This document shows, piece by piece, positions 37,539-47,500 of a stretch of DNA of 64,000 nt. Positions within the stretch are counted from its first letter, which is position 1. The number at the start of each line of letters is the position of its first letter. The notes beneath the pieces were generated by a model. That model ran no database searches. It saw only the letters and a list, made by a program, of their open reading frames with translations, and had not been told where the DNA came from. The DNA is taken from contig NC_047064.1 of NCBI RefSeq assembly GCF_902459465.1, forward strand, positions 1,514,762 to 1,578,761, written 5' to 3'. The position numbers and the translations under genes were made by a program. The stretch is from Asterias rubens (taxonomy: Eukaryota > Echinodermata > Asteroidea > Forcipulatida > Asteriidae).

Positions 37539-40500
37539 GTAAGATAAACTTAGGTGAGAGGGGAAAACTGGAAGGTAAACATTTCGGCATCACGTACTGT
37601 AGTGTAAGGTCCGGATGTTTTTACTCCAGTCTTTATTCTGACGTTAACATATATAAAGAAGGATAGTTGTGTATAGACCAAATGCACATGACGTCATTTC
37701 AGTACGGCGCCCCCGCATTGAGGTCAAAACGAGATTGTTCATTGGTCAATCTATGTGCGTTTTGATTGTTTCGTCACCGTTTGACCTCAAAGATGGCGGC
37801 TGGATGACGTCAATGCATAAGGTCTATAGTTTTCATCAGCAGTTGCAGCTCATTTAAAAGAAATGTCAGACGGTAAAACGAAAGAGCTGCGATAATCGTA
37901 GCTCTTTAATTGTCATGTCTATCAGAATGTTTTCGTCTTTTTAGTAAACAGCCATTAGCCACGGTCTTTTGATTTGTCTGGAAAGTACCGCGACCGTAAA
38001 CCCATCCTAAGGATTGTTGTTCTAAAACCAAGTGTTAAATCCAGCATTACTAGAGCTGGAGACAGTGCAGTGAATGAGTGTTTTCTTTGCAAAGTTAAGT
38101 TCACTTGATTAAAAAGACTGACAACAATGTTAAATTTAACTTTGACAATTTAAATGTCACTTTTTAAATGTTGTTAAGTGCAACTTATTTAGAGCACCCA
38201 CTGGCCGCAATCTTGTGAATCTTTTGATGATTTCAAACTGAGTAACCCCTTTGTATTCTCTCCAGGCTGGCAAGTAAACATCAAGGATCAAGATAAAACC
38301 TGCTTTTTATACAAGTCGAGGACCAACACCTGCTTCATTCAGTCTAGCGTTGGCAGGATGGTAACTCTTAATCTGCATATAACGCCGGACTCCGAGGCCG
38401 AGTTGGACTCGAACCAACTACCACCCATCTCGTGGTACAGACGGGTCAAGATGAATAATCGACTCCTTTTAAAAGTAGTGGATCTGCTCAAAGGAGGGAG
38501 CCCTCCTGTTAACATGATTCTGTCCCCAAACCGGACTTCACTGACCATCTTGGATTTATTAGATTATGACGTCTTTAGGAACAGTTTTAAGGCCACTGTT
38601 GGAAGTGGTCAGGGAAAAGTTCAACTGAATTTTGTTGTTGAGGGTTTACCAGTGGGTAAGTAATTTTAAAATTGCGCCCTCAAACATCCTCGGATGGAGA
38701 GTGAACACTATTGGTAATTACTCAAAATAACTTTTAGCATAAAACCTTTCTTGATTACGATTAATGGGGATAAATAGGACTAAGGAGAGGTTGATGGTAT
38801 AAAACATTGTGAGAAACAGTTCCCTCTGAAGTAACGTAGTTTTCGAGAAAGAAGTAATTTTCCACGATTTTGATTTGAGACCTCAGATTTAGAATTTTAG
38901 GTCCCAAAATCAAGCATCTGAAAGCACACAACTTCGTGTGACCAAGGTGCGACAAGGGTGTTTTTCTCTTTCATAAATAAATATCTCGGACCTTCGAAGA
39001 CCGATTGAGCTCAAATTTTCACAGGTTTGTTATGTTATGCTTAACAAAATGTTGAGATACACAAACTGTGAAGACTGGTCTTTGACAATTACCAATAGTG
39101 TCCAGTGTCTTAAAGACTGGTTCCCCTTTTTCTGCAAGATTAAAGACTTGTACTGGTTTGACATCAGCAGTGATTTCATGTGATACTGTGATTTCATTGG
39201 ATAAACGTGCAGTGACGTTAGCTTTCCAATCTGTGTTTTGATTGGGCTCGGCAGCTGCATGATGCAGCGGGAATCTGTGTGTACAAAATGTGACGGGGAT
39301 TTCTTTCATGCCTGTTGGCTTTTGAGAAAAATTACTGACAAAAGTTCAACAATTCAGGACGCTTTACAGAACTGGTTTACATCTTAGATTATCGGGTTAC
39401 AGAATGTCCACATTTTGATATAAAGAACTCAAGACATGAATTCAGGAATAGAAAATGTCAAAATGTAAATTATGTTCAAACGATTCAATTCACATGTTGA
39501 TTTTAAACCAGATAAATGCATACAGTGCATAGTCTTGACTTCGTGTTGAAGTACGTCTAAAGAAACCTTTAGTAGCCTAAACAACAACATGGATTGTTTT
39601 TGCACAATTTGCAGCGAGTCATTATTTCAATTCAATTCAATTCAAGAATACATTTATTATTTGCAAGTCCAGTCAAGTCACAAGTCGATGCTAAAACGGA
39701 CACGATACGGACTCGAATCCAAGTGTAACACTTGTCAACAACTCCAATGTTTTGTGATGCAAACAATTAATAAACAAAAACGCAGTTAATTTACAACCTA
39801 GTAAACAAAAAATATCAGTACCACCAGTACCCTTAGGAAATAAAGGGCTAAACTACGTTAACTGAATCTTGGCCTAGGGAACTAATTTATTTGTAATTTT
39901 ACTGCAACATATAAGTTAGGTTAATCATTGTTTCTTGAAACAGTTCTAAAGGAGCCCCCTCCAGGCGAAAAAGTGGTAATCCATACCCAAAACTACATGC
40001 TCGTCGGGGTGCCGGGTGTTGATGCTGAGTACGATTGGGCGAAAGAGGGAAGTCCATCTTTACCTAGTTACGTCTACATTGACCCAACTGCTTCAACTTT
40101 GATCATAGAACATTACAATCCAGTTAATGATGCTGGGATTTACGTGTGTGATGCATACAACGACGAACACTTTTTCGTGGCAGGACGAAGATTTCAGCTT
40201 GGGAAAGGTAAAAACGAGATCAGTTGAAACTGTTTTTGCTTAACGTTTTTGGATTGCAGTGTGATATAAAATCAGAAAAAATGTGCTTAAAAAAAATAAA
40301 AAAATAATGGTGGATCCCTGAAGGGCTCACAACGGGTCTTGGTTGTGAAAGTTCGTTTTAATAACAAGAAGTCGACGATATCAACGCGAATTACTAAAGA
40401 AGGTATTATCTGTGTCAAGCAAACATCTGATTACATTTTTTTTTAAACTCACTTCGAACCAAATTGCCAAACTTGCCAAAACTCACTCCGAGCCAGTCGA

Positions 40501-41739
40501 TATAACGCCCTATGTCGGCGACAATACACAGCTAGAGTTTCAACCAATCAAGACTTGATAACCATTACTTAAAAAGATCCATGATGCGCAAAAACAAAGG
40601 AACATTTTTCGGCGGGAACCTTACCTTGTGCAAAGTATTAATATGAGATTGAATACTCTTCTCATGCTGTGTACAATATTGTTCAATGTGTAACAACTTA
40701 TAATTATTCATTTCCATAATGACTGAAATAGCCGTTGAGGACGAGAAATCATCTGCCGCAGTGGAAATTCTGAAGCCTCATCATGATGAAGAATACGGTA
40801 AAATAAAGAGTTATTCCGCCCTCTTGTGACACTTTTGTAGCAAGATTAAAATTGCGAGTTTGATCAGCGTTCAAAACTTTCGGAGAGGTCTCAAGGCGCT
40901 TCACAGAGAAACACTTTGAAAAGCAAAGGCTAAAAACACTTATCTAGGTAATCTGAATCTGAAGTAACGTTGTTATCGAGAAAGAAATAATTTACCACAC
41001 AAATATTTTGTTAAAGACAACTTGTGGGAAAGCAACTTAACTACATGCAAAAGGAAAAATTCGGCAGCACCCAAGACAATTAATGTGAAGAGACGATGAA
41101 AGCGTGAATGTTTGTTTTCTTCTTGAAGATTGCCTGGAACTGGTTGCCAGTAAATTGCTTCTTGTGACATGGATTTAATACACAGTTGTATGTTTCTTAT
41201 TTCAATGTATGGACAGTCACTGACACCCCTTTCCATGAGGAACCGAAGTTCGACAGACCTTCAGGGAATGATAGTGCAGTAGCCGATCTAGAGATTCCAC
41301 CTGTAGATATTAATGAGATGTTACATACATTTCAAAATGATGGAGGTATGTCTGCTGATAATTGACCTTTATCATGGTGCGGTCATCTTGATTTTCACCC
41401 ATTCAAATCGATGTAACCAAACTGAGGCTGGAAGGAGAATTAGTCTGGTTCCTTTTTGTACAATAAAAGTTAGAGCCTTACTGTTGTTGGATCAGGGAAC
41501 ATGACCAAGATGGTGACATTGTCATAAATAAAATAAAAACCTTCAATGCCATGATTTCAATGAAACACTAACTTGCGTACTTACAATAAGACAGAATCAT
41601 TTGAACAGAGTACCATGTGACATCGGGCAGAGAGGTAACACAATAGAATCACAAGTTTTGAAATTGCTGAAAACAACTGAAATCAAACTAAAATTCCGCT
41701 CCATCTTTAGTTAAAACACTATCCCGTCCCTGGGTGGAT

Positions 41740-41777
<38 letters not shown>

Positions 41778-41959
41778 GACCGATTGCGCCACAGAGACTT
41801 ACCGTCTATTTTCAGTTTTGTGTGTGTAAATGTTCAAAAAAGCGGCTCGCAGAAGAAGTTATTTATATCAAACAATAATAGCTCAAAATGTTCTTCTGAA
41901 ATTGAACTAAAACGTCGCTCGATCTTGAGTTCAAAACAATTTTCCGTCCCTGGGTGGAT

Positions 41960-42012
<53 letters not shown>

Positions 42013-44361
42013 AGAGACTTTCTGTGTAGCTGTTGTTTTCCTTAAAGTTGAGGGGGATCTCCTATATGACGCCGATTAGAACCAAAACAATAGAAGCAAA
42101 AGTTATTGCACTTAATCCTATCATAGCATATAGGAAAAAATATCTGAAATTAAACTAAACTGTCTATCGATCTTGCGTTGCTACCATGAAGTGATTGCTG
42201 GAAGCGTATACGCCTCTCTTAACATTTATGCATGACGTCATAATTTTTACCCAAAACGAGGCTATGGGCGCACGTCCCCCATCACTTGCAGTGGCTGCGC
42301 CCATCGCCTCGTTTTGAGTTCGCATTGTGACGTACCTCATGCAAAAATATTAAAAGAGGCGTATAGGGCGCTTTATACAATCAAATTTACGAGTTTTGGT
42401 TCTTGGTCGAACCCTTTTCACGTCTTTCAAGTATTACTCACACATGATGTCTTCATCACGGAGACATTTAAGCCTCAATAAGAGTTTTTTTCTTTTTCTA
42501 TTTAACTCTTGGCAATGCAATAACTATACAAGTAGAGGCCGTCCAGGGAAAGGCAAAAGTCGAAAAACTGTCATCAAAAAAGATGTGACCTCCCAGACCT
42601 TGCTCATTATCAACTTGATGTACATTACATTAAATATAAATCTAAAATTGTAGCGAAAAGTAGAACAAAAGATGGCAAGTAAAAGAAATATTCAAACTAG
42701 TTCCAGACCAGAACTGAAACGACACCAGAGCAAAATTTAATCTCCCATGTGTTTTTTATATGTTTATATTTGTTACAGATTTCACGTACGTTTTGCAAGG
42801 AAGAACGCAATACCTCGCATGCCTGCCTAGCAACGTGGCGCACATGAGGAAATCAATTATTGGTCTCAAATTCACATGGCGAAGACCGAAGCCTAAAGGT
42901 GACGACGTCATCATGGCGTTTGATCGTGCTAGATATTTAACAATTGACGGAGGAATTCTAGAAATATCGAATGTTGACCCTGTCGATACAGGGAGTTTGG
43001 AGTGTGAGGTGTCTTTCAAATATCCAGAGAAAGGGAATGAAAGAAAGCGAACGTTCAAATATAATATCGAAGGTAAGCGTTTGAATAAATTAGCCTTCTT
43101 TTGGTATGGTGGACCAAAGTGCATTGTTTGGTTGGAGTGTAATCGGACAAATTACATTTCACAGTATTGTGTCCACCATTAAAATGGGTTTGAGTTTGAT
43201 AAATTGAGATGTGATGTGTCGTAATAGTTTTCTACTGCGGATTATAAGAGTCATGGAAAAGCTTGGTGCCAAATACATTGAAAACTTAATCCAATGTCAA
43301 TTTAAAAAACAGTTATGTGCAGCTCAGGTCTTTATATTATATGATATTATAAGAAGAAATGTGTTACCACAACCCCGTTTTGAAATAAGCATTCTATGTT
43401 CGTTGCTTTTCGAAAAATATTAAAAGAAGAACAATCCATCAGGCCGTGATCCTGACAACCATGACGACAATCCAGTGCCATGTTTGAAGCCATTACGAGT
43501 CGACCCAAAGTTCACAAACTGTCCTGTAACAACCGAGTCCAAAAGTGGTATTTGAAACTGTTAATATTTCACTGGTGACTCCCAGGTTGTAGCGTAATTT
43601 GGGCGTGATCCATGGCAACTTCACGGTTGTATGTCTTCTGACTGGAAACCTGAATTTTGACAAAAACAATTAGGAGACCGCCATTATAGGGCTAGCAGTA
43701 GGTAGAGCGCCGGCACGTTAATCCGGTCATTGGTTCGAGTCCTCCGTTAGTAAATTTCTCTCTTTGTTCAACTTCCAAATCTGTTCTCATTATTTCAGTG
43801 TTCACCCTCCCAGACCTTGTCTACACTATATCAGCTTCGTTCACCACGCCAGACTGCAACGTCCAACAGAGTAGCGTCTTCAAGCAACAGCTCGGAACAC
43901 ATCTCCATACCGCCATCATTGCAATTGATGTCTCTTTCCAAATCTCAAACTTAGTCGCTCTCTGTGTTGGGGGCGTGCCGGGGTCAGTTGCCAGATCTCA
44001 CCCTGTCATGACAACCCATGGTACTATCCTATTGGTCAAATTTGACCTCGTGGTCAGGCATAAGATGATCGCAGAATGCAGCTCGAGTTGCATGATTGGA
44101 GAAATGGATCAGAGAATGGCGCTGGTGAGTTAGGGAGTGAAGATGGGAGAGGGGAGGGAGGCATGTCAGTTGAAAAATACCCCACCCCAAAGATAAAAAC
44201 AAGCAGAATGCACCAGCATTAAGAGAACATTGCGAACAAATGGAAAAACTCCCCATTCTCCTCTCATAGTTCACTCCTCACTTATAGCAAATAGAACTGC
44301 TGTAAGTTTTTGTTGAATGAAAGCAAAAAGACGAAAAGAATAACTCCGTCCCTGGGTGGAT

Positions 44362-44395
<34 letters not shown>

Positions 44396-44517
44396 TACTA
44401 ACCGATTGCGCCACAGAGACCTGCTGTATAGCTGTTATTTTTTGTATTTGTTTTAATAAAAGCCGTTCGTAGAGTTTGATTAATATAAAACAATAACGGT
44501 TCCGTCCCTGGGTGGAT

Positions 44518-44551
<34 letters not shown>

Positions 44552-47500
44552 TACTAACCGATTGCGCCACAAGGACCTGCTGTATAGCTGTTTTTCTGTA
44601 TTTATTTTAATAAAAGCCGTTTGTAAAGTTTGATTAATAACAATACAAAGTTCAAAGAATAATTCAAGCTGAATACCCGTACAGAATCAACAAACAAATT
44701 CAAATCTAAACAAATTAGTAAATAATATTCACATATTGTTTCTTGTTCATGATGATCCTTTTGTAGATTCAAACCAAGCTAGCAGCCTTCTTCACTCCGC
44801 AGAACTCGAATGGAATGTACCAACGAGTTACGGCTGGTCTGATCCCTGCCTCGGTAGAACACTCTCTACAATATCACTGTAGTCTGGGATATGGTCTACA
44901 CTCGTCTCTATGCGGTAAGTTTATTAGAGTCCCTCAAATCGAAAGCTTTGCATCAGAACATCCGAATCTGAAACACGAAAAGAGAGAATTTGTTTTATTT
45001 GTAGGTATTTATTTTTCTTGACGATGCGTTTCTTTTTTATTCCATCTCGTAGTTGCCTGCGGACCGGGACTCTACAGCAGGATCGACGTGATGAAATGTT
45101 CACAGTGCCCGGTCGGGACGTACCAGACGTCATACGGTGCCGGGGACTGCTCACCGTGTCCACCCAATCAATTCACAATCACGACCGGTTCAACATCTCC
45201 AAAGCAATGTCTAGGTATAATCATATATTTCTGCCCTTGAATTATGCCTAACTATTGAAAGAGGTAACGAAATGCTCCAGTAGAAATTTTACAATTTCCT
45301 TACAAGGTGCCCTTTACCAAGGTGGCATTGGCCTCTCAAAAACGAAGCATACTGACCTGTATAATGTACGTTTCACGACTTATTAATAAAGGAAAATAGT
45401 TCATTTAATATTGTGACAATATTGTGCCTGCTTAGCTTTTCACTAGCGCCGTTTGTTTAGCGCCCTATACAGAGCATGCAGATACATTGCCCTTTGTGTG
45501 TTTACAACCTTATACAAGTACTTATTTTATAAATGCTTGTTCGTGAGACTAGAGAGAGCTACGGAGTTTGTTTGGTGAAAGTGAAAGTGACAAAACTTAT
45601 TATTCCTTAGCAAATACGTTTCTTAAAAGAGATTTTGAGGTTTGCGGTAACATCATGTCAATATCTCTTTTGAGTAGAGTTGATTCAGGAAAGAACCGGT
45701 GGTAGGGAACCAACACTTATCCAAAAGTGATATTCATGTATTCACATGACCGCAAACCTTTTTGTATACATCCACTATGCAAAGTTTCAAATCCTAAAAG
45801 TGTGTTTTCCCATTTTCTGTTTTGCGTTTTCAGTGAAATCTTTCGTAGCTGTTCTTATGGTTGGAGGCGTATTCTCGGTGCTCATTGCAGTAGCTCTACT
45901 GTGGTGCTGGCTGCGTGGGTAGGTAGCTAAATATTTTACAAACAAACAACTCAATTTAATCATAGAAAAACCGGTTTGCAAAGCACCTGCCTTACGACAT
46001 CGTACACAAACTAAACTGTGTCCTATACTTCATGTTATATACCTTTATCACGCTGTCACCATCTTGGTCATGTTCCCTGTTTCCAATAACAGTAATGAAT
46101 GCTAACATTCATTGCGCATGACACCATACTATTAATTTGTTCAGCCTCAGTTTGGTTACAACGAGTTGGAATGGAGTAAAATCAAGATGACATCACAGTG
46201 ATAAGGATCTATTGCGTTCACATTTCACAAAAAGACTTGGAAAGGCTGATCGATTGAAATTCGATGAACCTTTGAATATGAAAAGGAAGAACATTCCACA
46301 TGTACCCATTTGAAATAGCTGGAAGAGAGATGACCATTACGAAGCATTTGAAGGGAATAATGAAGGAAAAAACAATATTTTAAAACTATCAACAGCTCTC
46401 TATTGCTCGTGATCAATGCTACTAGTATTTTGAGTAATAACAAACGGTGTCAAATGCCTTTAATTAAATTGTATTACATTTTAAAAAGGTTTCGTGAAGA
46501 CCGATGAAAACTTTATTAATTAAGGATAGATGAATTTTCTAGTTGAGGCCGGCTATGTGAATGATTTGTTCATCTTTATTATAACAATGTAACCTTGTTG
46601 TAATCCAATTGACAGACCGGCCCCGGGCAAACAAAGCAGAAAGAAAATGGCCGAAGAGCACAAACTTGTAGCGATCATAGACTCCGAAACCGAAGAGGAA
46701 TCGACAGAAACAGAGTCGGAGAAAAGTGACACCTCCCGGTCCCGGGCAGTACGTAAAAAGAGGGAGTTAGCCAGACTCCTTGATGAAACGTTGAGTGACG
46801 AAGATATACAATCACAGATATATCGCACAACCACTTTTGTTGACCAGTCAGCTGCTGGTGACGAGGAGAAGCCGGATAGTTTGAAAGTGATACGTCATGA
46901 ATCCAGCCATAGTGATGACGGTGATGATGAAGACGAGCTGGACGATTCCACTAAGAGGAGGGATGTACTTATATCATTCGCAAGTGATGATTCTGTTTCC
47001 GAGCCAGGGCCAACCACGTCCGGAATCCAGTATGCAGATCGAGGAAGGCGAGTCACCAGTGAACCGATTGATGGCAATGCCCTATCGCGAATCACCTTCG
47101 ACTTGGTTCAGATTGACCAACCTGAATCTTTGTATCACTCAGCCCATCACTCAGTGAATGACGAACTAATAGTGCCACACTACCTTCCGGAACACGTGAC
47201 ATCTGTCGAGGTCAAACTGACACCAAGACATTCTTGGGTTTCGATTGATCATCCACACTCATCGCACCACTCGGTACAGCACGTCCACCCTGCTTATGAC
47301 GAACCAACCATGCCCCATCCACACCAGTATCAAGAAGCATCAACCCCTTCAAGGCAATCCTCGCATGTATACAGTCTACCAAGGGAGTCACTTCATCAAA
47401 GCCAGCCCCAATCACCATCTTATCAACAGTTTCACAGGGAGGACGTCCACGCATTTCAAAGGTTCTTACCACAGCTTTCGAATGCCAGTTTAGTCCCGAG

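Noticed and set aside
43683-43750. tRNA-like segment with gttcgagtcc
   Set aside because: No acceptor or T-stem pairing, and no CCA-proximal fold. Probably a diverged tRNA-derived fragment.
46553-46834. Minus-strand ORF over the start of the tail exon
   Set aside because: It lies opposite the exon whose frame is fixed by the splice phase and a 2.7-kb open frame.
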